A stretch of 12,189 nucleotides of DNA from Pavlovales sp. CCMP2436 (lineage: Eukaryota; Haptophyta; Pavlovophyceae; Pavlovales): positions 187,953 to 200,141 of the forward strand of contig MU631549.1 in the NCBI GenBank assembly GCA_026770615.1. The letters are read 5' to 3'. Both the position numbers and the translations under genes were made by a program. Within the stretch, counting starts at the first letter, position 1. Each line of letters starts with the position of its first letter. The notes under the pieces were generated by a model. It was not told where the DNA came from and did not search any database. It worked only from the letters and a program-made list of their open reading frames with translations. This document shows, one piece after another, positions 6,694-12,145 of this stretch.

Positions 6694-7281
6694 GAATCGG
6701 GATGCCCGCAGTCGCCTCGAATAATTTCTCTTTCTTCTTCTGCTCTCATTGTGATAGCTGTGATTCTTGTTCATAATATTATTAATATTAACAATAAGCA
6801 CGATGATCACACACACGGTAAGCGCGCCAGTCAAAGAGTTGTCGATTGTCGTGTGTCTGATTAGCCTTCGTTGTGGTGACAGTATCCGTGTGCTCTGCAA
6901 AGGTCCTTTGATCCGAGTGTTTCCTCAACACTTGGGTCCGGTGGAGACCTGTCAGGGGACGGACGTGTTTCTATATATTTACAAACAAAATAATGAATAA
7001 AACATTCAGGAGTCGGGCTGCGAGTGTATTAATATTACTATTAAAAATAAGCACGTTGATCACACACAAAATAATAAATAATGTGATTGATTTGATGTCG
7101 CACCCTATGAACCTAAAGGAAATAATTAACAAGTATTTATTTATGTATATCTTAACATTCAGGAATCGGACTGCCAGCAGTCGCCGCGAGTGGAGCCAGC
7201 GCGGCCTCCACCATCGTGCCGCTCTCCAAGCACCTCGCACTGCTTGCGGAGATGCGACAGGCCGGCACGCTGAAGCCGTGA
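301..7281 (+). CDS. CRTISO/CrtH-like FAD-dependent oxidoreductase, C-terminal part (7 exons, 5' partial)
   Basis: Joined exons 301-483, 598-684, 2101-2171, 3818-3896, 4275-4384, 4873-4982 and 7163-7281 total 759 nt: 252 codons plus TGA, with every intron GT..AG and every phase matching. Recognisable family segments are KAVVSNA (visible residues 5-11), SFMHLHLG (45-52), a P-T-V-L-D..LAP..HHIVHAY stretch (about 96-114), W-E-G-M-D-R-R-S-x-E-Y (about 124-134), LWRALE, LTHERYLRRPRGTYGP and the C-terminal FAD-contact motif GDSCYPGIGLPAVAASG (208-224). The family (carotenoid isomerase, CrtH, phytoene-desaturase-like flavoproteins) isomerises or desaturates polyene lipids, usually in plastids. The substrate here is unknown. 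The N-terminal FAD-binding Rossmann motif and any transit peptide lie upstream of the window. A plant-type paralog of uncharacterised substrate is an equally good call, so no symbol is given. Family assignment and exon chain are strong. Confidence 0.92.
484..597 (+). other. Gene 1 intron 1 (114 nt)
   Basis: A short T-rich intron, GTATGT...AATGCAG. It is the only complete gene 1 intron in the window without a recognisable copy of an exon edge and without dispersed repeats. Confidence 0.88.
598..684 (+). CDS. Gene 1 exon b
   Basis: Twenty-nine codons (VLNHSNEPLRIHYSVVLDDF... to ...KPRNM), phase 0 at both ends. The I-H-Y-S-V-V-L-D block followed by P-x-N-M matches the family order just before the V-S-x-P-T/S-V strand of the next exon. 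Donor GTGCGT at 685. Confidence 0.9.
866..877 (+). repeat. Copy of exon-b end plus donor (decoy donor)
   Basis: AACATGGTGCGT is identical to the real exon/intron junction at 679-690, 187 nt upstream. The preceding codon also reads Arg in both (CGC here, CGA in the exon). The candidate GT is at 872. Confidence 0.7.
1091..1113 (+). repeat. R8 short repeat (second copy near 7976-7998)
   Basis: CAGACGCCAGCTTGAATACC here and CAGACGCCAGCTTTGAATCC in the 3' intergenic region share nearly all bases in the same orientation. Confidence 0.6.
1305..1407 (+). repeat. R2 repeat, copy 1
   Basis: About 103 bp, roughly 93% identical by eye to 6405-6509 (six substitutions and one single-base indel). It ends in a hairpin, CAACTGCC-AAACAGA-GGCAGTTG, with an 8-bp perfect stem. 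There is also an internal inverted pair around ATTCGAATCCGG/CCGAATCCGG. No coding frame is shared between copies. Confidence 0.88.
1475..1575 (+). repeat. R7 repeat, copy 1 (inverted relative to copy 2 at 8105-8210)
   Basis: AGGAC.TCTGTCCCC..AAG..CGGTCTCC...ACGTGA.TCCAGGACC followed by a C-run is shared with the reverse complement of 8105-8210, next to the stop codon of gene 2. The C-run boundary is common to both copies. Confidence 0.75.
1796..2123 (+). repeat. Splice-acceptor minisatellite: eight copies of exon-c start with C-tract and TAG
   Basis: Copies of a 23-nt block starting GTCATTGTCTCATTCCC begin at 1796, 1839, 1882, 1925, 1969, 2013, 2057 and 2101, spaced 43, 43, 43, 44, 44, 44 and 44 nt. 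Between them is a C-rich tract ending CCCTAG. The first copy is preceded by CTAT, so it lacks the AG. The last copy is the true start of exon c. Copy 6 carries G after ACCGT, as the exon does; the others carry A. Each unit is therefore a polypyrimidine tract, AG and exon start. Confidence 0.97.
2101..2171 (+). CDS. Gene 1 exon c
   Basis: VIVSFPTVLDSSLAPQGHH... to ...IVHA plus the first two bases of a Tyr codon. This is the S-x-P-T-V-L-D-x-S-L-A-P-x-G-x-H-x-x-H-A-Y block of the family, aligned without gaps. Donor GTGCGC at 2172, phase 2. The Tyr codon is completed by the first base of exon d. Confidence 0.92.
2353..2388 (+). repeat. Copy of exon-c end plus donor (decoy donor)
   Basis: Ungapped match to 2146-2181 at 31 of 36 positions, 207 nt downstream. 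In the exon frame it reads QGYHIVHDY against QGHHIVHAY in the real exon, followed by the same TA|GTGCGCGCTG junction. The frame is open across the copy. Confidence 0.88.
2407..2505 (+). repeat. R5 repeat, copy a
   Basis: Begins CTGCTGAAGCCAGGAC and ends near AACTGTAAACTAGTTTTTA. Contains the palindrome CCTTGCCGGCAAGG. Related copies are 3903-4033 (same strand), 5300-5427 and 7335-7445 (opposite strand). Confidence 0.82.
2773..2960 (+). repeat. R3 repeat, copy B (interrupted)
   Basis: Starts AGCCTGGAGGCGTTTTGGCC as in copy E at 5783 and ends with TTATTTGTTGTCGACAAA as in copy A. About 65 bp (near 2866-2932), including an A-rich stretch, interrupts it after GTCTTAC. Confidence 0.75.
3312..3410 (+). 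repeat. R4 repeat, copy a
   Basis: GGTGGGGACGGTATCCGTGG ... ACGCTTGGGTCCGGTGGAGA ... CTGCTTGGGAGCGGACGT. Related copies are 5960-6057 and 6875-6967 on the same strand and 7493-7585 on the opposite strand. A fragment may lie at 3047-3085. Confidence 0.85.
3617..3670 (+). repeat. R6 repeat, copy a (inverted relative to 6064-6125)
   Basis: Positions 3621-3647 (TCGACTGACCGTGATCTCAT and the next 7 bases) match the reverse complement of 6087-6113 exactly over 27 nt. The flanks share AATTTGCACAC and a GT/CA run. Confidence 0.85.
3677..3716 (+). repeat. Copy of exon-d start (decoy, degenerate)
   Basis: Matches 3817-3857 at 36 of 41 aligned positions with one single-base gap, 140 nt upstream of the true exon. 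A one-base deletion and TGG to TAG make it non-coding in the exon frame. The base pair before the copy is TG instead of the acceptor AG. A C/CA-rich tract of about 100 nt separates it from the real acceptor. Confidence 0.9.
3818..3896 (+). CDS. Gene 1 exon d
   Basis: The first base completes the Tyr codon of exon c, followed by 26 codons (YAADEDYASWEGMDRRSKEY to LLLKEQ). The W-E-G-M-D-R-R-S-x-E-Y-x-x-L-K signature is diagnostic of the carotenoid-isomerase group. Donor GTTAGC at 3897, phase 0. Confidence 0.93.
3903..4033 (+). repeat. R5 repeat, copy b
   Basis: Begins CTGCTGCTGGAGCCAGGACT and ends AGGTTTTCACC.ATGCGAT.AGTACCGAAAACTGTAAGCTGG, matching the reverse complement of 5300-5427 at both ends. 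The middle is longer and different. Confidence 0.82.
4038..4081 (+). repeat. Copy of exon-d end plus donor (decoy donor)
   Basis: Ungapped match to 3853-3896 at 35 of 44 positions, 185 nt downstream. The frame is open and ends SLLKEQ against LLLKEQ, followed by GTTCGG (real donor GTTAGC). R5b sits exactly between original and copy. Confidence 0.88.
4155..4181 (+). repeat. Probable copy of exon-e start
   Basis: Matches 4283-4309 at 20 of 27 positions without gaps. It reads NLWRALGLL against NLWRALESI in the exon, and the first six codons differ only synonymously. No good AG directly precedes it. Confidence 0.55.
4275..4384 (+). CDS. Gene 1 exon e
   Basis: RASNLWRALESIAPDIRSRV ... LVASPLTHERYLR, 36 codons plus two bases of an Arg codon. 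The acceptor is CCCATAG at 4268-4274. The LWRALE..xPDIRxRV and P-L-T-H-E-R-Y-L-R-R blocks are family hallmarks. Donor GTTTGT at 4385, phase 2. Confidence 0.93.
4468..4491 (+). other. Candidate 24-nt in-frame micro-exon
   Basis: Preceded by a T-rich tract ending TTCTTCAG and followed by GTGAGC, a strong donor. The length is a multiple of three and no stop arises in the gene 1 phase. Inclusion would insert 8 residues between LRR and PRGTYGP, a highly conserved junction, so the main transcript most likely skips it. It may be cryptic only. Confidence 0.3.
4667..4722 (+). repeat. (CA)n microsatellite
   Basis: CA dinucleotides interrupted by CGCA units, within the pyrimidine-rich part of intron 5. 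It generates meaningless open frames on both strands. Confidence 0.95.
4746..4765 (+). repeat. Copy of exon-f acceptor and start (decoy acceptor)
   Basis: CCCCAGACCTCGCGGCACGT differs from the real junction at 4867-4886 by one base in 20, 121 nt upstream. It is preceded by a long C/CA tract, so it is a plausible 3' splice site. Use of it would add 121 nt and shift the frame. Confidence 0.9.
4873..4982 (+). CDS. Gene 1 exon f
   Basis: The first base completes the Arg codon. The exon then reads PRGTYGPTVFPTDGSDLPWA ... VPGLLHCGDSCYP plus G. R-G-T-Y-G-P and the LxxCGDSxxPG FAD-proximal motif are the best conserved C-terminal elements of the family. Donor GTGAAT at 4983, phase 1. Confidence 0.94.
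5300..5427 (-). repeat. R5 repeat, copy c
   Basis: The reverse complement begins TGCTGAAGCCAGGACTCTGT and ends near AACTGTAATCTGATTTTTAA. It carries the hairpin AAAACCTC-TTTTC-GAGGTTTT at the position where copies a and d carry a different palindrome. Confidence 0.82.
5472..5590 (-). repeat. R3 repeat, copy D
   Basis: TTTGTCGACAACAAATAGG ... TGTGTAAGACTAGCTAATTC ... AGATCCGGACTCAGCGGC ... TCAACGGCAACGC, the inverse orientation of copies A and E. Confidence 0.85.
5783..5905 (+). repeat. R3 repeat, copy E
   Basis: AGCCTGGATGCGTTTTGGCC ... TTCCGGATCTGAT ... GTCTTACATAAGATAATTC ... TTTGTTGTCGACGA. R4b follows about 55 bp later, the same order as R3 copy B and the R4 fragment in intron 3. Confidence 0.83.
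5960..6057 (+). repeat. R4 repeat, copy b
   Basis: GGTGGGGACGGTATCCACGG ... GCGCTTGGGTTCGGTGGAGA ... TGCTTGGGAGCGAACGT, closely similar to 3312-3410. Confidence 0.87.
6064..6125 (-). repeat. R6 repeat, copy b
   Basis: Contains the exact 27-nt reverse complement of 3621-3647, flanked by TAAATTTGCACAC on its left. Confidence 0.85.
6338..6633. mobile_element. Small element with terminal inverted repeats (MITE-like), containing R2 copy 2
   Basis: The left end CTAATTCGCTAATCTTATGA...GGCTAGACTCTAGGC (6338-6372) pairs with the right end GCCTGGAGTCTAGCCTAACT...GGATTAGCGAATTAG (6598-6633). The outer 13 bp are a perfect inverted match except for position slips inside. Total is about 296 bp with no ORF of note. 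R2 copy 1 at 1305 lacks these ends, so R2 may be nested here. Confidence 0.7.
6405..6509 (+). repeat. R2 repeat, copy 2
   Basis: See copy 1 at 1305-1407. The terminal stem here has one mismatch (CAACTGCC against GGCAGTCG). Confidence 0.88.
6663..6690 (+). repeat. (AC)14 microsatellite
   Basis: A perfect AC run that ends 3 nt before a copy of the last-exon start. It acts as the pyrimidine/CA tract of that decoy acceptor. Confidence 0.97.
6694..6722 (+). repeat. Copy 1 of last-exon start (decoy acceptor)
   Basis: GAATCGGGATGCCCGCAGTC and on matches 7163-7191 at 24 of 29 positions without gaps. It reads IGMPAVASN against IGLPAVAAS. It is preceded by CACACAAAG rather than CATTCAG. Confidence 0.88.
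6875..6967 (+). repeat. R4 repeat, copy c
   Basis: GGTGACAGTATCCGTGTGCT ... CGAGTGTTTCCTCAACACTT ... GTCCGGTGGAGACCTGTC ... GACGGACGTG. It lies between the two acceptor copies of intron 6. Confidence 0.83.
7002..7072 (+). repeat. Copy 2 of last-exon acceptor and start, plus shared downstream segment
   Basis: ACATTCAGGAGTCGGGCTGC differs from the real junction at 7155-7174 in two of 20 bases, 153 nt upstream. Downstream, 7026-7071 (ATTAATATTACTATTAAAAA, TAAGCACGTTGATCACACAC) repeats 6776-6824 after copy 1, so the two copies come from one larger duplication. Confidence 0.87.
7163..7281 (+). CDS. Gene 1 last exon (g)
   Basis: The first two bases complete the Gly codon, then IGLPAVAASGASAAS ... 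IVPLSKHLALLAEMRQAGTL ... KP and TGA at 7279-7281. It supplies the rest of the GDSxxPGIGxPAVAASG motif and the final amphipathic helix. GC content rises compared with earlier exons. A TGTAA that could serve as a polyadenylation signal in green algae lies about 55 nt downstream (7334-7338), which is only suggestive. Confidence 0.94.
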
Positions 7282-7334
7282 GGCCAGCGTGAGCTGCTGG
7301 AGCCTGGTCTCGGTCGCTACCAAAATTTAAGACT

Positions 7335-7445
7335 GTAATTGGTTAAAAACCAGTTTACAGTTTACAGAACTTACTACTGATCGCCTCATTTGCTGAATCC
7401 CTTGCCGGCAAGGGATCACCAAGAACAGAGTCCTGGCTCCAGCAG
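7335..7445 (-). repeat. R5 repeat, copy d
   Basis: The reverse complement begins CTGCTGGAGCCAGGACTCTG and contains the perfect 18-bp palindrome TCCCTTGCCGGCAAGGGA. It ends near AACTGTAAACTGGTTTTTAA. Confidence 0.85.
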
Positions 7446-7492
7446 TAGTATCAGCTACTCGTCCAGCGCCTACGAGTGTGTAATTGTCTAGA

Positions 7493-7585
7493 AGTGCGTC
7501 CGTACCCTGACAGGTCTCTACTGGACTCGAGGGTTGAGAAAACACTCGCATCAAGGGACCTATGCAGAGCACACGAATACCGTTC
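7493..7585 (-). repeat. R4 repeat, copy d
   Basis: The reverse complement reads ATTCGTGTGCTCTGCATAGG ... GATGCGAGTGTTTTCTCAAC ... CCAGTAGAGACCTGTCAGGG, closest to copy c. Confidence 0.8.
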
Positions 7586-8104
7586 CTAAGTTGAATGTGA
7601 TGCTATGTTATGATGCCACTTCTACCGCCTGGGGCGCAGTCTCTGCAACCAGGTGGCCCCGCCGGTGTCAGCGTTTGAACGTTGAATCTGTCGATTGAGC
7701 TTCAGTGTCACCGTGCGGTGATACTGTAACTGATACCAAAGCGCTGCGACTGAGCTCCGAAGCAGGCGATTTCGAGTAGGAGGGCCGAAGCGGGTTGCAA
7801 AATTGCTGAATGCATTATTACTGATACTCTTGGCAGCACACCGTAGACGCAGATCGAAGAAAATTATATTTCACGTCATATATAATTATTGAAATGTATT
7901 CCGCTCGAGACTCCGTCATCGTCAGTTCATAACGACGTCACTTACTCTGAGAGGTGAACCCGCCGTAGCACACTCAGACGCCAGCTTTGAATCCCTATCA
8001 GTAATATATATTATGCCTATGCGTAAAACTACCGAATAACTATTTTGAAGTATTATATAAATAACAAAGAACTAGCAAACAAATAAAAGTTAAATATCAA
8101 ACTC

Positions 8105-8210
8105 GCCAGACTCAGGGGGGGGGGGCGGTATGTGCCATCTAGGTGCTCGGAGAGTGGTCCTGGATTCACGTAAAGGAGACCGCCCTTCCGGGGACAGACG
8201 TCCTAACCAA
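8105..8210 (-). repeat. R7 repeat, copy 2, adjoining the gene 2 stop codon
   Basis: The reverse complement of this segment matches 1475-1575, including the C-run edge. It lies directly 3' of the gene 2 stop, so it would form part of that gene's 3' UTR. Confidence 0.72.
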
Positions 8211-8237
8211 AATCCCTTTCCTCTTACATGGTCCATG

Positions 8238-10848
8238 TCACCGACAGGCCACCGCCGAGAAGCTGTCCTTGCCGTGCCGGCCCGGCGTCTGCAAGCCACC
8301 GCCGCCCGCGGAGCCGGGCGACGTGGCGTACCCGGCGCCGCTGCACCGGCGTGCGTCCGGCCCAGCGTAGTCGTACCGTCCGGCGCTGAACGGCGTCGAG
8401 AGCCCGCCGCCACCGCCGCCCAGCGTCGCCGTCGGCGCTGGCGAGGCCGGCCCCGAGTAGTACCCAGACGAGGAGGCGGCAGCGGCGGCCGTCGCGAACT
8501 TGGCGGCGCTGCTCGCGCCGATCGCGCTGCCCAGCCGCGACGGCGGGCCGCTGCACGCCCCCTCCGCCGGCGAGATCCACGATGAGCCCGCCGCGGACGA
8601 GGCGAGCGCACCGACGGCTACGGCGTAGGCCTGCTTGGCGCGCTCCGCGGCCGCGAGAGCGCGGTGCGCGGCCGCGGTGGTCGCCGCTCCGTGCGCGCCC
8701 CCGACGTGGTCTGGTGGGGACGGCGGTGGCACGGCGGCATCAAGCACGCTTACATACCGCTCGGCCGCGCTCGCGTAGTGCAGCACGGCGTACGGGATCC
8801 CGGGTGGCGCACCGCCGCCGCGCCCGTTAAAGCCGTGCGCGCCCGCCTTGCCGAGCGGCGGCTGGTCGCCGTCAAAGCGCGCGCCGATCGGCCCCGCCCA
8901 GCCCCGCTCGGCGAGGGATGGCGAGTGCGCGTTCTCGCCCTCCGCCCAGCCGCGCGGACCGCTCATAGCGGCGCCCAGCCCAACGCTGCCGCCACCCCAC
9001 GGCGCGCGCCCGTCCGTTTTCGCTGGCTGCCCGCGCGCGCCGCTGGGGCTCTGCCCACGCGCCGGCGAGGAAGACGCCGCCCCGCCCAACGCGCTTGGCG
9101 GCGCCACGCGCGCCGGCACGGGCGCGCGCCGTGTACCGGCAGTGCCCGTCGCGCGCGCGACAGCGCTGCCCGCAAAGCGGCGGTAGCCACCCTTGCCACC
9201 ACGCTGCTGCTGCGGCTGCGCCCGCGGGGTCGGCTGCGTCGCAGCGCGGCTCGCGCTGTACGGAGCATCGCAGGCCGCGGGCCGCAGGCTGCGCGCCGGG
9301 CTGTGCACGCCGGCCGTCCCGCCCTCGGCGCGCGGTGGCTGGCGCGGCCCCGCGCGCGACGCCGTGGAGAGCGCCTTCACCGCCGCTGCGGCCGCGCACG
9401 CCGGGACACGCGCGAGCGTGCGGGCGACCCCGCCCCCGGGTGAGACCTCTAGTACCATCCGGTCCCTCCTCGCCTCGTTGCCCGCCGGTGCCGATGCCGA
9501 AGCCGCCGCGGGCAGGCGTGGCCTTCGCTCGGCGCTCAAGGGCGCCCCGCCGCCAGTCCAGGTCTGCCCCTGCTGCGGGCGGGGCGTTGCCGGCAAGTGC
9601 ACCCCGGCGGTTGCGACGGGCCTGTGGCTGTGGCTGTGAGCGCCGGGTGCGTACGCGCGGCTTGGCGGCGGCGGCGGCGTCTGCGGCGAGGTGGGCGTCG
9701 GCGGCGCGCGCGGCCGCTGAGCCGCGGAGGGCGAGAGCGCGCGCAGCGCGGGCCGTGGGCTCTGCCCGGGGGGTTGGCACTGCTTCAGGCTCTGCTGCGG
9801 CGCCACGCGCGCGCTTGCGGCGCGCATCGCTCCAGCCGCGGCTGACGAGTCGACGCGGAGGTCATCGCTGGGCCTGTGCTGACCCGGCCTGACCTCCACG
9901 CCTGCTCGAGGCTTGCCATGCGTGGGCGCAGATACGGACGCACGGTGCGACTCCGCAACACGTCTCGCCGCCGGCGAGCGCGCTCCCCCGGCCGCGGGCG
10001 CCGCGCGCAGCCCAGACGGCGAGCTCACAAGGACTGCGCGCTCCCGCTGACTGCACGCTGCTGGACTGCGCGCCATCTGCTGAGCCCAACGCGGAGCGCC
10101 GGCCTCGTTCTCGCCGTCGTAGGGGCGCGGCGTGGCGAAGGCCACCAAGGGCTCCTCGGGCCACGTCCTGCGCTGTGCGTCACCGGCTGCAACCACCGGC
10201 CTCCCACCCGCGCCCGAGCCCGAGCCGGCGAGACGCGCCGCGCTCGCCGCCATGCCGTTGCGCACAGCTGCGACGGAGCGGCGTGCCTTGGGTTGCGCGA
10301 GCTCCTCGAGGCGCGCACTCGCCAGCGTGTGCGGCGGCGACGCTAAACCCCACGCCACCCCTGCCTGCGACTGCGCCGACACGCCGATCCGACCGCTGGG
10401 GAGCGAGCGCGACGTGAACCCGGCCTCGCACTCAGGAGCCACGGCGCGAGAGCTGCCACGCACTGCCCTGCCGCGCCCGTTGCCGCCGTCGGCCCCGCCG
10501 CTTACGCGCGCTCGCGTGCTCGACGGTGGTGTCGCCAGCACCGCCGCCGCCTGTTTGGGGCTGTGGCTTGGGCTGTGCAAGGTGCCCGCAGTCGTCCCTG
10601 TCACTGGCGAGCTCGGCGGGCGCGCAACGCGCCAGCTGGCGTCTGCCTTGGACACGGCCGGCTTGCGCCCTGCTCTGCCGATGCCGGCAGCAATACGCGC
10701 CGGTGGGAGCGGCGGCGGCGGCTGCGGCACGCGTGCGCCGCTTGACAACAGACGCTCCGAGCGCGGCGGCCTCGCGATGCCCCAGCTGCGGAGCGTGCTC
10801 GCCTGCGCCAACTTCCAGCCGTCGTGCTCAGCCCGCCACGCGCGAGCG
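8238..10848 (-). CDS. Gene 2 exon 2 (last)
   Basis: 2,611 nt with no internal stop in this frame. It begins (S)ARAWRAEHDGWKLAQASTLRSWGIA, continuing the Trp-repeat zone of exon 1, which supports the splice. It then becomes Ser/Pro/Ala/Gly-rich, with many S-P pairs, His/Ser runs and poly-Gly near the end. The stop TGA is at 8240-8238. GTGACA spans the stop and could be a donor to a further exon, but none was found in the next 200 nt. Confidence 0.75.
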
Positions 10849-12047
10849 CTGTTATATAGGGATCACAGCAGCGCAACAGCGTCAAACAGCGTCACATATA
10901 GCGTCACATGCAGTGTCACATGCAGCGGGCAACAGAGAGGGCAGCGTGTATAGGTAGCTAGAGAGCAAAGCTGGACTGGAAGCGAGGCAGGGGACAACAC
11001 CCTGCTGACCCGAGCTTCCATATACACATGGGCGAGGAGGCGTAGCTGTCAACATAGTCGAGGGGCAGAGTAGTGCAAGTAGCAAAAAAAAAAAAAAAAA
11101 AAAAAAAAGTGATACCCAGTGCTCACCTCAGCTTCTCGCCCGCCGCCTTGCGCGTCGCGTGCTTGAGCAGTGACGCCAACCCCCGCCTTAGTGCGAGCTC
11201 GCGCCAGTAGGAAGCCGCCTCGTCGCCGAGCGTGCCCGCAGCGCGCGCGCGACCCGTAGCCCGCCGCCACGCACCCAGGCCGCGCTCGCGCGCGTAACGC
11301 CGCGGCGAGCGCGCCCGAATAAGCGGGTCCGAAAAAGCCCGACGCCCGCCCACCTGCCTGCTCATCTGCACAGCGCGCAGCCCGGCGCCCACGCGCTGCG
11401 CCCACCTGCCGAGTGCGGCCGCGCAGTAATGTGCGTCCGCGACCGCAAGCAGCGCCCGTACGTCCGCGCCTCCGCCCGCGGGAGAGCGCGAGAACCACTC
11501 CTGGAGCACGCGCAGCGCACGCGCGCGCTCCGCGCCCGTGAGCCGCGCCGGGCCCCTGGTCGCCTGGGCTTTAAGGCGGGCGGGCGAACATAGGGCCTCG
11601 TCCACTGCCACCGCCCTGGCCGCACGTGCAGTGCGCTCCTGCGTCGCCGCGTCGGGAGGGGCGAACGAGCGTGCACCACCGTTCGCCAACAACCGAGCTG
11701 CCGCACCACGCTCAACGCGCGCGCCTGGCCGCCCGCGCCCGTCGTGCCCGCCGTCGTAAGCACCGCGGCGGCCGCGGCCGCCGCCGGGCGGTGGGTGTGA
11801 GGCCAGACGGGCGAACACATTCTCGCCCTCGTCCGAGCTAGGCGAGGCCAACGCCGCGCCGTCTGCTTGCCCCGCAAAGCCACCGCCGTGACCGTCCGCG
11901 TAGCCCTCCCCGAAAAGGGAGCCATGTCCTCCTTCTCCCCGCCACCCAGCCTTTTCCCCCGCGCCCTTGCGCGCCCGCTCGTTGTTGCGCTCAGTCTCGA
12001 GCTGTGCGAGTGTGTTGTGGAGCTCACCCTGCGTGCGGAGTAGCTGC
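8238..12047 (-). CDS. Large Ala/Pro/Ser-rich protein with Trp-containing (Sfi1-like?) helical repeats, 5' partial
   Basis: Two exons, 12047-11127 and 10848-8240..8238, join in phase (AG|C = Ser) to give about 1,175 residues ending SFSAVACR-TGA. The visible start (QLLRTQGELHNTLAQLETER) looks helical or coiled-coil. A Gly-rich linker follows. Then comes a helical zone with Trp at quasi-regular spacing: LQEWFSR, LGRWAQR, LGAWRRA, SYWRELALRRGLASLLKHA, and across the intron ARAWRAEHDGW and LRSWGIA, with W-to-W distances of about 20-44. This resembles Sfi1/centrin-binding repeats, which bind centrins along centrosome or basal-body fibres. The call rests on pattern only. The remaining roughly 850 residues are low-complexity and disordered, with one better-looking patch (IPYAVLHYASAAERYVSVLD) near the C-terminus. 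GC is far higher than in gene 1. Coding in this frame is favoured by the uninterrupted length and the exact splice join. Function is unproven. Confidence 0.75.
10849..11126 (-). other. Gene 2 intron (278 nt)
   Basis: GTGAGC donor, a 26-nt T-run on the minus strand (11083-11108 on plus is poly-A), a small tandem repeat near the 3' end, and acceptor CCTATATAACAG. The join restores the long downstream frame exactly. Confidence 0.75.
10868..10929 (-). repeat. Short tandem repeat upstream of the gene 2 intron acceptor
   Basis: About five degenerate 10-12-bp units on the plus strand (CAGCGTCAAA, CAGCGTCACATA, TAGCGTCACATG, CAGTGTCACATG), ending about 20 nt from the acceptor AG, in the branch-point region. 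Confidence 0.8.
11127..12047 (-). CDS. Gene 2 exon 1 (visible)
   Basis: 921 nt. The acceptor on the minus strand is CACGCACAG with the exon starting GCAGCTACTCC at 12047. The donor is CTGAG|GTGAGC at 11127/11126, phase 2. Without splicing the frame would stop at the TGA inside the donor (11125-11123). The exon carries the helical start, a Gly/Arg linker and the first four Trp motifs. Confidence 0.78.
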
Positions 12048-12102
12048 CTGTGCGTGTGGGGGGGAGGGGGAGGGGGCAGTGGGGGGTGTGTGAGAGGATG
12101 TA

Positions 12103-12145
12103 TGCGAGCGTGTCGTGGAGCTCACCCTGCGTGCGGAGCAGCTGC
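12103..12145 (-). repeat. Copy of gene 2 exon-1 start with acceptor (decoy acceptor)
   Basis: Matches 12005-12047 at 40 of 43 positions, 98 nt upstream on the coding strand, preceded by CACACAG and a C/CA tract as in the real site. It reads QLLRTQGELHDTLA against QLLRTQGELHNTLA. Two of the three changes are synonymous and one is Asn to Asp. Confidence 0.9.

Larger units (their letters stand above)
4983..7162 (+). other. Gene 1 intron 6, repeat-rich, with two acceptor copies
   Basis: 2,180 nt. It contains small repeats near 5005-5150 (ACAATAAGCGCA twice in tandem at about 5065-5090), R5c (reverse), R3 copies D (reverse) and E (forward), R4b, R6b (reverse), a TIR element holding R2 copy 2, (AC)n at 6663-6690, two copies of the last-exon start (6694 and 7002) and R4c. 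The final acceptor is ACATTCAG at 7155-7162. Confidence 0.85.
7282..8237. other. Convergent 3' intergenic region, repeat-bearing
   Basis: Lies between the stop codons of gene 1 (+) and gene 2 (-). Contains R5d and R4d (both reverse, 48 bp apart), R8 copy 2 (7976-7998) and R7 copy 2 against gene 2. Positions 7590-7975 hold moderately GC sequence with no convincing ORF or recognised element. About 7990-8098 is AT-rich and could be the gene 2 3' UTR. No RNA gene was seen. Confidence 0.75.

Noticed and set aside
6971..7292. Overlapping frames on both strands around the last exon
   Set aside because: The plus frame at 6993 is a different frame from exon g, and the minus frame is its shadow.
8582..10957. 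Long open frames on the plus strand and other minus frames opposite gene 2
   Set aside because: Arg/Ala/Pro-rich shadows expected at this GC content; none joins across the intron, and the 857-codon minus frame is longest and continues exon 1 exactly.
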